31,709 bases of DNA from JAYODW01 sp038116745. Its GTDB lineage: Bacteria; Pseudomonadota; Gammaproteobacteria; Ga0077536. Positions 1-8,291 of this stretch are shown piece after piece. The stretch is taken from positions 1 to 31,709 of the forward strand of contig JAYODW010000049.1 in the NCBI GenBank assembly GCA_038116745.1. Reading direction: 5' to 3'. Positions within the stretch are counted from its first letter, which is position 1, and each line of letters opens with the position of its first letter. The position numbers and the translations under genes are program-made. The notes beneath the pieces are model-generated. The model did no database searches and had not been told where the DNA came from. It saw nothing but the letters and a program-made list of their open reading frames with translations.

Positions 1-41
1 GGAGGCAGGGGTCGTAGGTTCAAATCCTGTCACCCCGACCA
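1..41 (+). tRNA. tRNA-Pro, 3' part only (cut by window edge)
   Basis: The window opens inside a tRNA. Bases 14-18 and 26-30 form the T stem around the loop TTCAAAT. Bases 31-37 (CACCCCG) are the 3' acceptor strand, then the discriminator A and the encoded CCA at 39-41. Counting back places G at positions 36 and 37 and A at 38 of the tRNA. G36-G37 and an acceptor ending CACCCCG-A fit the proline family (anticodon NGG). The anticodon itself is outside the window, so the isoacceptor is unknown. Identity is inferred from these positions only. Confidence 0.75.
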
Positions 42-474
42 ATTAGATAATCGGCTCATGCCGATTCTCACAGCTCATCGTTGAACCCTGCGCGCTCGCA
101 AGGTTCCCCGCCCTTCACGTACGACCCCACAACCAGCCTCATCAGGCCGCGCTGTGCGACTCGTCCAACCTTGAGAAACGCGTCCGCCGACTCCGAATCG
201 CTGATAAAACCAAAAATGACCCTCGACTGGACTCAGGCAAACTAGCTAGGGTGATAACCGTCAGCGTTACGGCCACGTCGCGCACATGACTGTTTACGGT
301 GAATTTTTGGGGGGCACCAGGTTCGGTGGGGAGACGCAGGGCTCGCGCGTCCCCTGCGCAGGCTAAGCCCAAATCTGGATGCCTAACCGTTGGCTCCCCC
401 GTACGAGCAAGCTTCACAGCTTCTGTGGGCATCGGCAGCAGATGCATTTCCGAACCCGTAAGGCGAGAGTTTTA
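42..474. other. Intergenic region between tRNA-Pro and the Rap1a-like gene
   Basis: Apart from the hairpin at 49-66, I find no convincing gene here. A second inverted repeat, CGCAGGG at 335-341 with CCCTGCG at 352-358, could be a hairpin of unknown role. A 101-codon minus-strand frame (142-447) has no family resemblance and no clear ribosome site. The promoter of the next gene should lie in the last 100 bases, but no sigma-70 pair stands out. Confidence 0.5.
49..66 (+). terminator. Hairpin just after tRNA-Pro, terminator-like
   Basis: AATCGGC (49-55) and GCCGATT (60-66) form a perfect 7-bp stem with a TCAT loop, 7 nt after the tRNA CCA end. Only a weak pyrimidine tract (TTCTC) follows, so this may be a terminator or a processing hairpin. 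Confidence 0.45.
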
Positions 475-834
475 ATGAATAAGTTACTGGCTGCTGGTGT
501 GTTGATAGTCGCGCTGTCGATTATCGTCAGTGAGGAATCTGCAGCTCTGCAGTCCGGGCAGCTCCGCGATAGCTGCCTGCAAATTAATGGGCGGGAATCG
601 GAGCACTATGCGTGGTTCTGCGCCGGTTTTATCTCGGGCGTACACGCCGGGACGAAGACGCGCGGGATCTACTGCTCCCCGGATGATGGAACCGGCGATG
701 AGGCGGCTCAAGGTACCGCTCGTGCGTATCTTGAATCACACCGAGAGCTGCGCGATGAAGACGCCGCGGATACCCTGATTCAGGCATTCTCGGAAGCATT
801 CCCGTGCCCACGAAGCGAGAGCACAGACGAGTAG
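475..834 (+). CDS. Small secreted Rap1a/Tai-family-like protein
   Basis: This 119-residue protein starts at the ATG at 475, preceded by AAGGCGAGAG as ribosome site; an upstream in-frame ATG at 379 only adds a basic stretch before the signal peptide. Residues 1 to about 24 form a signal peptide (MNKLL plus a hydrophobic core). The mature part has four cysteines (34, 49, 67, 111), a WFCAGFISGV segment and a C-terminal EAFPC. This is the layout of the small periplasmic Rap1a/Tai family, some members of which are immunity proteins against type VI amidase effectors. No effector gene lies next to it here, so an immunity role is not supported; it may be an orphan member. Two disulphides are likely. 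Family assignment is from pattern resemblance. Confidence 0.65.
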   Translation: MNKLLAAGVLIVALSIIVSEESAALQSGQLRDSCLQINGRESEHYAWFCAGFISGVHAGTKTRGIYCSPDDGTGDEAAQGTARAYLESHRELRDEDAADTLIQAFSEAFPCPRSESTDE

Positions 835-871
835 CTCCTCTGTTCTGGGTCTGTAAATTCGCGCCAGAATC

Positions 872-896
872 CAACCCCGGGGTTGCACTCATTTTT
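872..896 (+). terminator. Terminator-like palindrome after the Rap1a-like gene
   Basis: CAACCCC at 872-878 abuts its exact complement GGGGTTG at 879-885, and a run of five T follows at 892-896. It lies about 40 nt after the stop at 834, a good place for an intrinsic terminator, although 6 nt separate the stem from the T run. Confidence 0.45.
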
Positions 897-1057
897 CAAC
901 TACCTGACCTTCTCGTGAGCCTTGCTGACTCGAAGGTTTCAATCCGAATATGAGGCTCAACAGCGAACGCAAATCGGACGGGTATTCGGCTTAAATTTCC
1001 TTGTGCGGCCACAGGCACGTCGACTCGTGGATTGATTCCAAACCTGAAGCAGGAGCT

Positions 1058-1672
1058 ATGAACACCGACTATCCCGAAAACTTTTTCCAACGCCTGGATG
1101 AGTCGGCAGACGAAAACTTTTACCGCCAACCCCGATTCGTCACCCACATTGACGACTCCACCATCAGTAAGCTGACCGAGTTTTATCGTGAGCAGATCGC
1201 GCCCGGGAGCCGCGTGCTTGACCTCATGTCGTCATGGATCTCTCACCTGCCCGAAGATGTGGACTACGCCCATGTTTCTGGTCTTGGCATGAACACTGAT
1301 GAGCTTCAGGCAAATCCTCGCCTGAACGATTACTGCGTGCAGAACCTGAATGACTCCCCGGCTTTGCCTTTTGCCGACAACGCTTTCGATGCGGTGTTAA
1401 TCGCTGTGTCCATTCAGTACCTGATAAAACCCCTGGAGGTCATGGCTGAGATATGTCGTTGCCTGACCCAAGGCGGGCAATGCGTTGTTGGGATGTCGCA
1501 CAGACTCTTCCCCACTAAAGCTATCCGTGCATTTCACGTGCTACCACCGCACGACCGGTGCCAGATTGTTGCAACCTACATGCAAAAAAGCGGGATGACG
1601 GGAATCGAGGTGTTCGACCGCTCTCCAACTTCCGGGGACCCACTGTGGATAGTTCGGGGCTATCGCGGCTGA
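1058..1672 (+). CDS. Class I SAM-dependent methyltransferase (type 11-like)
   Basis: This is a 204-residue soluble protein. The ATG at 1058 is chosen because AGGAG (1051-1055) lies just upstream; the frame is open back to 1001. Motif I of the Rossmann methyltransferase fold is degenerate (VLDLMSSW, residues 53-60) rather than the usual E/DxGxG. A motif IV/post-II region is seen at LPFADNAFDAVL (103-114), and the CLTQGGQCVVGMSHRLFP segment (135-152) matches the strand 5 region of methyltransferase type 11 proteins. The substrate cannot be told from sequence. It stands alone between two intergenic gaps of more than 200 nt, so context gives no help. No membrane segment or signal peptide is visible. 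Confidence 0.7.
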   Translation: MNTDYPENFFQRLDESADENFYRQPRFVTHIDDSTISKLTEFYREQIAPGSRVLDLMSSWISHLPEDVDYAHVSGLGMNTDELQANPRLNDYCVQNLNDSPALPFADNAFDAVLIAVSIQYLIKPLEVMAEICRCLTQGGQCVVGMSHRLFPTKAIRAFHVLPPHDRCQIVATYMQKSGMTGIEVFDRSPTSGDPLWIVRGYRG

Positions 1673-1958
1673 GGCAAGGCACGAAAACACCGGAATTAGG
1701 CCCCTCTGAAAATCCACCTCCTCCGAAGCACTGTGCCTGCGCGGACCAGGTCGGTCGATGGGCTGTCGCGTAATTAACCAGAGGCTTGGTGCCTCCTGTC
1801 TGCGTCTGTGTGGTTTGGGCACAAAGTGATGATCAGGATCGCGAGCACTCAGAGGTACGCGCGCAGCTGGCCGGTCTGCACAACTGACCAGACAGCACAG
1901 CACCGCGATAACATCGCTACGCTCAAACATTCGGCATGTATCCGTACGGAGGCGTCTG

Positions 1959-3374
1959 TTGCGAATATTTCCAGCCCTTCACGCCCGATCGACCGGACCA
2001 TCCGAGCCAGTAGCAGACGTTCCAGGGCATGTGCCCTGCGTCATTGTAGGCGCCGGAAACGCAGGACTGAGCGTAGCGTACGGCCTGCAGCAAGCCGGCC
2101 TGAGGCCGCTGTTGTTGGAACAGCTGCCGCAGGTCGGTGATGTCTGGCGCCGGCGTTACCAGCGCTTACATCTGCACCACCTGACCGATGCCATGTATTT
2201 GCCGGGGATGCACCACGGCGCCCAGGTACCCGAATACCCGTCACGGCTCGATTTTGCCGACTATCTGCAAGCCTATGCCCTGCTCTACCAGATGGATGTC
2301 CGTCTGGGTCATCGCCTGCTTAGCCTGACCCCGCTGGACACGGAGGGCTGGGAGCTTCAGGTCAGCGTCGACCACACAACACTGACTTTCACCGCTGACC
2401 ACGTCGTCCTCGCCACCGGCCCCACAGGCGTGACCCCGCTGCGGCCCGCACTCAAGGGCCAGGAACACTGGCGCGGGCAGATACTGCATTCCGTAGATTT
2501 CGACAGCGGCGCCGACTACCGAGGACAGCGCGTACTGGTGGTGGGCGCAGGCAATTCAGCCATCGAAGTTCTCTGCGATCTGCACGACAACGGTGCTGAA
2601 CCCAGCCTGCTGATGCGCAGTTCGGGCAGCTGGGTGACGCGACAGGGCTTCGCTCATTACCACCGATTGCTGGCCGCAGGTCGCTGGCTGTTGACCTATG
2701 TCCCCGGCGCTTGGCTACTGGCGCCATTGGTGCTGCGCCTGTTGGACCACTACCTGAAATACGACGTGCGCCGCCGTTACCCGGATCTTGCAGCACTGGG
2801 TGTAGACACTCACCCAGCTACGCCCATGCTGCGTATGGCGCAGAGCCGCGGTACTCGTCCACCCACCTATATTGATGGGACCTGGGGCAAGGTGGGTGTG
2901 ACCTTGGCCGAGCTGCTGCGCGCCGGCAAGGTCACCCTGTATCGGGGCGAAATTGAACAATTGCAGACCGACAGCCACAGCGTCGCGTTTACCGATGGGC
3001 GCGTCGGCGATTTCGATACGATCATTCTGTGTACCGGATTTGCACCGCCCACCGAGCATTGGCAGACATTCCTCGACTCACAGGTGAGTCAGGCCATCGC
3101 CCGGGAGATGCCGCTACCGTGGGCAGAACACGCGCAGTTTCCGGGCCTGTGGGTGGCTCTTGGTGGTGTCGCCACCTCGCGCTTTGCCCTGCAGATCCTG
3201 GCGCGGCGCCTGGCTGCCCGCATCCGGGGCCACCGCCCACCGGGACGAGTACTCAATCCGGTCGTCAGCTTCCTAATGAGTGGCATCGACCCCGGGCTAA
3301 TTCAAATCCCGCGCCGCACGCTGATTATCAATACTCTAGCCGCCTGCGCTTTAGCCTACCTGCTGTGGCTTTAA
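1959..3374 (+). CDS. FAD/NAD(P)-dependent oxidoreductase, flavin monooxygenase-like
   Basis: This 471-residue protein starts at TTG (1959), supported by GGAGG at 1948-1952, six bases upstream; no ATG fits better. An FAD-binding Rossmann motif GAGNAG is at residues 31-36 and a second, NAD(P)-binding GAGNS motif at 196-200. The segment WRGQILHSVDF (171-181) is a variant of the FxGxxxHxxxY/F signature of flavin-containing and Baeyer-Villiger-type monooxygenases. IILCTGF near residue 355 is the conserved ATG-like strand. A hydrophobic C-terminal stretch (about 453-471) may be a membrane tail. These enzymes use NADPH and oxygen to oxygenate soft nucleophiles or ketones; the plant YUCCA proteins are relatives. 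The substrate here is unknown, and no neighbour points to one. Confidence 0.8.
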   Translation: MRIFPALHARSTGPSEPVADVPGHVPCVIVGAGNAGLSVAYGLQQAGLRPLLLEQLPQVGDVWRRRYQRLHLHHLTDAMYLPGMHHGAQVPEYPSRLDFADYLQAYALLYQMDVRLGHRLLSLTPLDTEGWELQVSVDHTTLTFTADHVVLATGPTGVTPLRPALKGQEHWRGQILHSVDFDSGADYRGQRVLVVGAGNSAIEVLCDLHDNGAEPSLLMRSSGSWVTRQGFAHYHRLLAAGRWLLTYVPGAWLLAPLVLRLLDHYLKYDVRRRYPDLAALGVDTHPATPMLRMAQSRGTRPPTYIDGTWGKVGVTLAELLRAGKVTLYRGEIEQLQTDSHSVAFTDGRVGDFDTIILCTGFAPPTEHWQTFLDSQVSQAIAREMPLPWAEHAQFPGLWVALGGVATSRFALQILARRLAARIRGHRPPGRVLNPVVSFLMSGIDPGLIQIPRRTLIINTLAACALAYLLWL

Positions 3375-3461
3375 GGCGCAGCTGCTGAAAGGCGGCAGCC
3401 TGCCGCACACCGCAGCACTGCCAACTCCAAGCTTACCTTGAGCGTTTGCCCCTATTTTGAA

Positions 3462-4112
3462 TCAGGCTCCGTCATGCGACGCCCGCTGTTGCATGAGCGT
3501 CGGTGGCCCGGAGGACAGGCGCGGCGCGTCTGCGGGAATCAAGACCGGGCCCAACTGTTGCAGCAGGATCTGAGCGTTCATTTCCTTCCCCGCCCTACCC
3601 GCAGCTTTCATCGTTGGAAAACTCTCCATCAGTATTTCCGCGACACCCGAGTAAACATGCGCCGGATTACCCGCCCAAGGCGGCAAAGCTTCTATTTCCA
3701 GCGCGCTTCGGTCTTTCAGAAAATGTCGCGCCTGTGGCGGGCTGCGCTCAATATCCGTCAGTCCCTCGAACTCCTTGTAAGCGCCAATCTGAGACACCAG
3801 AACTTTCTGCTCATAGAAAGGGTGATCAGCAAAAAGCACCGTCCAGCAGTCTGCGCAATAAAAGCGCGTGGTATCGGCGGACGCGTAGTTCATAAAGGCG
3901 CCAAGGTGCTGCGCCCCGCGCGTTATCGAAAACTCGTTCGGCAACCAGCAACAATCGGCGCACAGATCCAGCGGGTACTGGGGACCACCGCGCTGAGTCG
4001 CGTACCACAATGCCGAGATGCAGTCGTGACAGCAGCATTCGTGGCGGAATAGCTCTTTGTCAACCGGGAAATTGACGCAGATCCTTTCGCAACGACAGGT
4101 GATCGCGGCCAT
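3462..4112 (-). CDS. GFA/CENP-V-type zinc-binding protein
   Basis: This 216-residue protein belongs to the GFA (glutathione-dependent formaldehyde-activating enzyme)/CENP-V fold. It has the CxC pair near the N-terminus (C6, C8), a cysteine cluster at 26-31 (CCCHDC), CADC at 51-54 and CADC at 86-89. These are the expected ligands for two structural or catalytic zinc ions. The ATG at 4112 is preferred over the one at 4154 because GAGGG lies 7 nt upstream and the protein then begins just before the first zinc ligands. About 90 residues follow the core, more than in a minimal GFA protein. Only one member of the family binds glutathione adducts with proof; most are of unknown function, and no formaldehyde pathway gene lies nearby. 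Confidence 0.7.
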   Translation of the reverse strand: MAAITCRCERICVNFPVDKELFRHECCCHDCISALWYATQRGGPQYPLDLCADCCWLPNEFSITRGAQHLGAFMNYASADTTRFYCADCWTVLFADHPFYEQKVLVSQIGAYKEFEGLTDIERSPPQARHFLKDRSALEIEALPPWAGNPAHVYSGVAEILMESFPTMKAAGRAGKEMNAQILLQQLGPVLIPADAPRLSSGPPTLMQQRASHDGA

Positions 4113-4124
4113 CACGCAACCCTC

Positions 4125-4150
4125 AAAAAAAACGCTCTGACCGAAAAGCG
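4125..4150 (-). terminator. Hairpin plus T8 just before the GFA gene (minus strand)
   Basis: Read on the minus strand, CGCTTT (4150-4145) pairs with AGAGCG (4138-4133), with one G-U pair and a six-base loop, and is followed directly by eight T (4132-4125). This has the form of an intrinsic terminator. It could end the cyclophilin transcript, but it also abuts the GAGGG ribosome site of the GFA gene (4124-4120), so a leader attenuator is possible. Confidence 0.5.
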
Positions 4151-4303
4151 CCATAAATAAAGACGGCGAGCGACAACCTGCGACGCGCAGTTCCTGGCAG
4201 GAAGCGCCGCTTTCATCTCGGCAGTACTACCACGCTTATCACGCCAACCGTCGTCCGGTCTTCGGAAGCTCAACCCGCACGCGCCTGCGCAAAACCTTCG
4301 GTG

Positions 4304-5422
4304 TCATTCGACAGTGCCGGGCGAAGGCAGGTCATCGTCCAGCAACAGATTCAACACCCCCGAAGGAAGCCCCAGCCGGGAATCCAAAATCACGTCAAAC
4401 GCCTGCTCAACAGAGCTGCCGTCAAAAGCACTGACTGCGCTCACAGTTACGGTACTCCGAGCGCGCGGCGTAGCACTCGCGCTCGGGGTCAACACCAGCA
4501 CGTCGCCCACAACTTCCGCCGAGTCCAGTGCGTTGCCCGTAAATGTTGTCACCGCGTAGCTGAGCGGCAGGTCTTCCGTTACAGAGACCGCCTCTATCCG
4601 GAGGAAATCCTGCGGTTCTAATGGGTCATTATCCCATCGCCAGAAAGGAAGGTCGTCGAACGGGCGGTACTCCGTGTACTCGTCAAAGAAGTAGTCTGTC
4701 CAATCGTAATAGGAGTCAGCGAGCTGTCGATCACTGGATGGGTAGTAATCCCCGTAGAGCAAAAGTGCTTGAGCCATTTCATCAACTACATTCATGCCAT
4801 CCCCAAGAACTCTGGCAAACACGGTGAACCCACCGTTCTGCGCATCCAGGTTTGCTGAGTTATCGGCCAGATTAAAAAACCACTCGGACGTCGCGCTGTT
4901 CGGGTCCCCCCCGAGCTTTGCCATCGCCATAGTGCCTCGAACATTGGAATTCCCGGGCTCATTGACCACCGCAGGATAGGCCGCAACCTCAGCCGGCAGG
5001 CCGCCGACTTCACCGAACGGCTCATCGGGCGCCGTGAACCCACCTCCCTGAAGAACAAAGCCCCGCACGGAGCGATGAATGATGGTCTGGTCATAACGCC
5101 CCGCACTAACGTAAGCGAGGAAGTTTGCGACTGTGGCCGGCGTCAGGACATCAGCTGAGCCTGCTGCATCAAACAGCTCGATATAAAAATCCGTCACTTC
5201 CGGCGCATTGGTGTGAAACTTGACCACCGTTCCACGCTCCTCGAGGTCCTGGAAGTAAGTACTCAGGGGAATTGGCGTGGCCTCTTTGGCGCTCGCAACT
5301 ACTTCGGCGATTGGGTCGCCGCTGAGCGTCAGTTCTGCATGCGCATACTCCGGGCACAGCAGGTTAGGCAGCAATATCCACAACAGACCAGGCGCACGAC
5401 ATACGGGCGGTTTGCTTTTCAT
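4304..5422 (-). CDS. Secreted cyclophilin-type peptidyl-prolyl isomerase
   Basis: This 372-residue protein has an N-terminal signal peptide (about residues 1-29, ending AHA) and should act in the periplasm or on the surface. The cyclophilin domain spans about 65-225. It carries IIHR with the catalytic Arg at 117, GFVLQGGG just after it, and later GTMAMAKLG and SEWFFNLADN, all typical of the family. It would catalyse cis-trans isomerisation of X-Pro bonds during protein folding outside the cytoplasm. An acidic, Tyr/Asp-rich insert (about 235-265) and a C-terminal region of some 100 residues after the domain make it longer than an ordinary PpiA (about 190 residues). That extension resembles cadherin or beta-sandwich repeats but is not assigned. 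The gene reads alone on the minus strand. Confidence 0.85.
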   Translation of the reverse strand: MKSKPPVCRAPGLLWILLPNLLCPEYAHAELTLSGDPIAEVVASAKEATPIPLSTYFQDLEERGTVVKFHTNAPEVTDFYIELFDAAGSADVLTPATVANFLAYVSAGRYDQTIIHRSVRGFVLQGGGFTAPDEPFGEVGGLPAEVAAYPAVVNEPGNSNVRGTMAMAKLGGDPNSATSEWFFNLADNSANLDAQNGGFTVFARVLGDGMNVVDEMAQALLLYGDYYPSSDRQLADSYYDWTDYFFDEYTEYRPFDDLPFWRWDNDPLEPQDFLRIEAVSVTEDLPLSYAVTTFTGNALDSAEVVGDVLVLTPSASATPRARSTVTVSAVSAFDGSSVEQAFDVILDSRLGLPSGVLNLLLDDDLPSPGTVE

Positions 5423-5524
5423 CAGGTGTCACTTCAACCGAAAGCGTTTAAGGGCCGGCACTTTATCGCTCTCGCCGACAGCAGGACAGTAGCCAAATAC
5501 GGCTGACCTCGGGGGGCGTTCCGC

Positions 5525-6703
5525 TCAGTCGGTCCCCCACCACCAACCGGACTTGCGACGCCCTCGGTCACACAGGCGATCGTCCAGCCACAGCGCCAGC
5601 CTGCGCAGCGGCGACCCTGCCAAGCGTCGCCAGAGGCGGTGATACCAGCGCGTGTAGTCGCGGTTATAAGGACACACGCGGATACAGATCGAACAGTCCG
5701 TATTCTGGTTCGCCCAGAATTTGAAGCACTTCTCCGCATCCACCGTCCACTTGCGCACGCCGCGGATATTGGAACGGTTGTAGATCTGCTCACTCGGCGG
5801 ATTGAAGGTGATGGCCCGCGGCGGGCAGCCGGTCGCACAGCGGTCGCAGATTGCACAGAACGCCTCGACGCCGAAACGCTTTGGTGCCGAGTGCTCGAGC
5901 GGCATGTCCGTGTGGATACGCCCGAGCCGCAGCCGCGGGCCGAACTCTTCGGTGATGAGAAGGCTGTGCCGCCCGACCTCGCCGAGCCCGGCCTGCACCG
6001 CCAGCGGGATGGCGAGCGATGAGTCGTTCATGCTGGCGTATGCACGGTAGCCGAGATTACGGATGTACTGCGCCAGGGTCAGCAGGGTCAGCGCATCGTA
6101 CGAATAACCCAGACCGGTCGCGCTCCCCGACAGTGCTGACGGCACGGTGCGCGTAAGCTTTTCGTCCATGGCTTCGCCGACAACAATCACGTGCGGCAGA
6201 TCGTCGGGGATCTCCTGGGGCTTGCTCTGCTGGCTGCGCTCGTCGTAGATGCCGCTGTACATCCAGCGCTCGTCGTATGCACACACACCCAGGAGGTCCG
6301 CGCCCACCAGCGCCGCGACCTTGCGCAGGTCGGCCGTCGCTTCAGCCGCACTCGCAAACGGAAAAGCTTCAGGCCAGCCCGTCTCGTGCGACGAAAACGG
6401 ATTGAAAAAACCCTCTTTGCGACCCTGCGTGTCGCGATGCAGATCACGCAGCACGTTGGTCACATGCCAGGAAGCATTCCGGAGAGCATAGTCACGTTGG
6501 CTGAACCCATCGGTCCGTCGCGCACGGGCGTTGGGCATGAAGTAGCTGCGGAAGAAGTCGAGCGCCTTGTCGGTACGGACTTCCGGGTCCCATTCCGAGC
6601 GGCAGTAGATTTCGTCGCGCTGATCGAAGCGCTCAAAGTCCGCCTGAACCTTAAAGCCGGTCAGCTCATCGACCGGCCTGCGCTTGGCGTTGACATCATT
6701 CAC
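5525..6703 (-). CDS. Reductive-dehalogenase-like corrinoid/2x[4Fe-4S] protein
   Basis: This 392-residue protein resembles the catalytic domain of reductive dehalogenases (RdhA), which reduce organohalides with cobalamin and two [4Fe-4S] clusters. Cluster motif 1 is C283-x2-C286-x2-C289-x3-C293-P. Motif 2 is C326-x10-C337-x2-C340-x3-C344-P. The corrinoid-domain region has GYRAYASMND (218-227) and GLGEVGRHSLLI (239-250), as in RdhA. It lacks the twin-arginine signal of respiratory RdhA and also lacks the C-terminal flavin/ferredoxin reductase module of the aerobic NpRdhA/BhbA type, so it should be cytoplasmic and need an outside electron donor. QueG is a related fold but is shorter and differs in the Fe-S region. 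It starts 4 nt after the stop of the TrpB2-like gene, so the two are almost certainly co-translated. Confidence 0.8.
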   Translation of the reverse strand: MNDVNAKRRPVDELTGFKVQADFERFDQRDEIYCRSEWDPEVRTDKALDFFRSYFMPNARARRTDGFSQRDYALRNASWHVTNVLRDLHRDTQGRKEGFFNPFSSHETGWPEAFPFASAAEATADLRKVAALVGADLLGVCAYDERWMYSGIYDERSQQSKPQEIPDDLPHVIVVGEAMDEKLTRTVPSALSGSATGLGYSYDALTLLTLAQYIRNLGYRAYASMNDSSLAIPLAVQAGLGEVGRHSLLITEEFGPRLRLGRIHTDMPLEHSAPKRFGVEAFCAICDRCATGCPPRAITFNPPSEQIYNRSNIRGVRKWTVDAEKCFKFWANQNTDCSICIRVCPYNRDYTRWYHRLWRRLAGSPLRRLALWLDDRLCDRGRRKSGWWWGTD

Positions 6704-6707
6704 GCCA

Positions 6708-8084
6708 TCAGGCGCCGCCGAAGCTCACTTTGGGCAGATCGGACATGGCCCGTTCGATCTCCGATTCCGGATAGCTGTAGCGCTCGAGCCTGCCTTCGTT
6801 GAAGGCGGCGTAGGCAGCCATATCAAAGTTGCCATGACCGCTCAGATTGAACGCGATGACCCGCTCTTCGCCGGTTTCACGACACGCCACAGCTTCGTTA
6901 ATGGCAGCGCGCACGGCGTGATTGGACTCAGGCGCAGGCAGGATCCCCTCGCAGCGCGCGAACAGGATCCCGCCTTCGAAGGTATCAACCTGGTCAATGG
7001 CAACGGCCTCGATGTAGCCATTAGCCACCAGCGCGCTGATCTGGGGCGACATGCCGTGGTAGCGCAATCCGCCGGCGTGGATTCGCTCTGGGATGAACGA
7101 GTGGCCGAGGGTATACATGCGGCAGATCGGCGCGACGCCGGCCGCGTCTGCGTAATCCCAGGTGTAGTGCCCCCGGGTCAAGGTCGGGCAAGCTGCGGGC
7201 TCGGCGGCCACGATTCGCGTTTTGCGTCCGTTACGCAGGTTCTCGCGCACGAACGGAAACGTGAAGCCCGCGAAATTGGAGCCGCCGCCGGCGCAGGCAA
7301 TGACCACATCCGGGTAGGTGTCCGCCATTTCAAGCTGCAGCAGCGTCTCTTCGCCGATGATTGTCTGATGCAGCATGACGTGCGGCAGGAATGACCCGAG
7401 GGAGTATTTCTTTTCGCCCCCGGACGCCAGTGCCGCCTCGATCCCCTCCGACACCGCAATGCCGAGCGCGCCCGGATGTTCGGGGTCCTGAGCCAGAAAT
7501 CCCCGTCCGACCTCGGTACGGTCGGACGGACTCGCGTAGACCTCGCCACCAAAGGTCGTCATCACATGGCGGCGATGGGGCTTCTGCTCGTAGGACACGC
7601 GCACCATGTAGATCTCGCAGCCCATGTCGAAAAAATTTGTCGCCATCGCCAGCGCCGAGCCCCACTGACCCGCGCCGGTCTCCGTCGTCAGGGTCTTGAT
7701 CCCTTCCTGCTTGGCATAGAAGGCCTGGGCGACAGAGGTGTTCGTTTTGTGCGAGCCGACCGGGCTGGTGCCTTCATATTTGTAGTAAATCCGGGCAGGT
7801 GTCTCGAGGAATTTCTCCAGCCGCACCGCGCGCACGAAGGGCGTCGGGCGCCACAGGTGATAGATCTCCTGAACCGGCTCCGGGATCTCGATGTATTGCT
7901 CTGCACTCATGTCCTGCGCAAGCAGCGACTTCGGCGAGAAGGAGGCCAGATATTCCGGCGTGACTACTTCACCGGTTTTTGGATCGAGCGGCGGCGGCAT
8001 GTCTACCGGCATGTCGGCGTTGATGTTGTACCAGGTCGTCGGCATGCGCGACTGTTCAAGCGGAAACTGGGTTTTTGTACTCAT
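6708..8084 (-). CDS. TrpB2-type tryptophan synthase beta-like PLP enzyme
   Basis: This 458-residue protein is a fold-type II PLP enzyme of the TrpB2 branch. The Schiff-base lysine is K113 in GSHKTNT, followed by ETGAGQWG with the catalytic Glu (E135) and a glycine-rich phosphate-binding AGGGSNF. The long N-terminal extension and the LWRPTPF entry are typical of TrpB2 and not TrpB1. The ATG at 8084 (13 codons into the longest frame) is chosen because GGGAAGG lies upstream and the N-terminus then matches the family. TrpB2 proteins make tryptophan from indole and serine or phosphoserine, or act on other indole or amino-acid substrates. No trpA or other trp gene is near. Instead it is paired with the reductive-dehalogenase-like gene, so a specialised role is likely. 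Confidence 0.85.
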   Translation of the reverse strand: MSTKTQFPLEQSRMPTTWYNINADMPVDMPPPLDPKTGEVVTPEYLASFSPKSLLAQDMSAEQYIEIPEPVQEIYHLWRPTPFVRAVRLEKFLETPARIYYKYEGTSPVGSHKTNTSVAQAFYAKQEGIKTLTTETGAGQWGSALAMATNFFDMGCEIYMVRVSYEQKPHRRHVMTTFGGEVYASPSDRTEVGRGFLAQDPEHPGALGIAVSEGIEAALASGGEKKYSLGSFLPHVMLHQTIIGEETLLQLEMADTYPDVVIACAGGGSNFAGFTFPFVRENLRNGRKTRIVAAEPAACPTLTRGHYTWDYADAAGVAPICRMYTLGHSFIPERIHAGGLRYHGMSPQISALVANGYIEAVAIDQVDTFEGGILFARCEGILPAPESNHAVRAAINEAVACRETGEERVIAFNLSGHGNFDMAAYAAFNEGRLERYSYPESEIERAMSDLPKVSFGGA

Positions 8085-8248
8085 GTGCTGTCGACCTTCC
8101 CGTGATGTGATGCTCAGCGCCACCGCAACGCAGCGGAACTACCCTACTGGGCGCTCAGGCCATTGTTCAAGCGCCCCAACGACGTCTCCGTGCCCACCGC
8201 GCGCACCCAGGCCCTCGGCTATCCGGAGTCATGGCGACGCCCCGTGAC

Positions 8249-8283
8249 GCGCGCCCGCCCGGATTACGTCAGGACGGGCGCGC
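8249..8283 (-). terminator. Strong GC hairpin after the selenoprotein gene
   Basis: GCGCGCCCG (8249-8257) and CGGGCGCGC (8275-8283) are exact complements around a 17-nt loop. It starts 9 nt after the stop codon of the minus-strand AhpD-like gene and precedes trpB2. No T tract follows on the minus strand, so termination or mRNA end protection are both possible. Confidence 0.4.
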
Positions 8284-8291
8284 TGGTTTCT

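Noticed and set aside
335..358. 7-bp inverted repeat CGCAGGG/CCCTGCG
   Set aside because: No T tract and no gene end nearby; left only as a note in the intergenic entry.
142..447. 101-codon open frame on the minus strand
   Set aside because: No ribosome site, no family resemblance, low-complexity basic content; it overlaps a region with hairpins and the start of the Rap1a-like frame.
3392..3406. Hairpin GCGGCA/TGCCGC after the FMO-like gene as terminator
   Set aside because: The loop is three bases and no T tract follows on either strand; such short GC repeats are common at this base composition.
3438..4052. 204-codon plus-strand frame opposite the GFA gene
   Set aside because: The minus-strand frame has the full set of zinc cysteines and a good ribosome site; this one has neither.
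7476..8105. 209-codon plus-strand frame opposite trpB2
   Set aside because: Antisense shadow of a well-conserved PLP enzyme.
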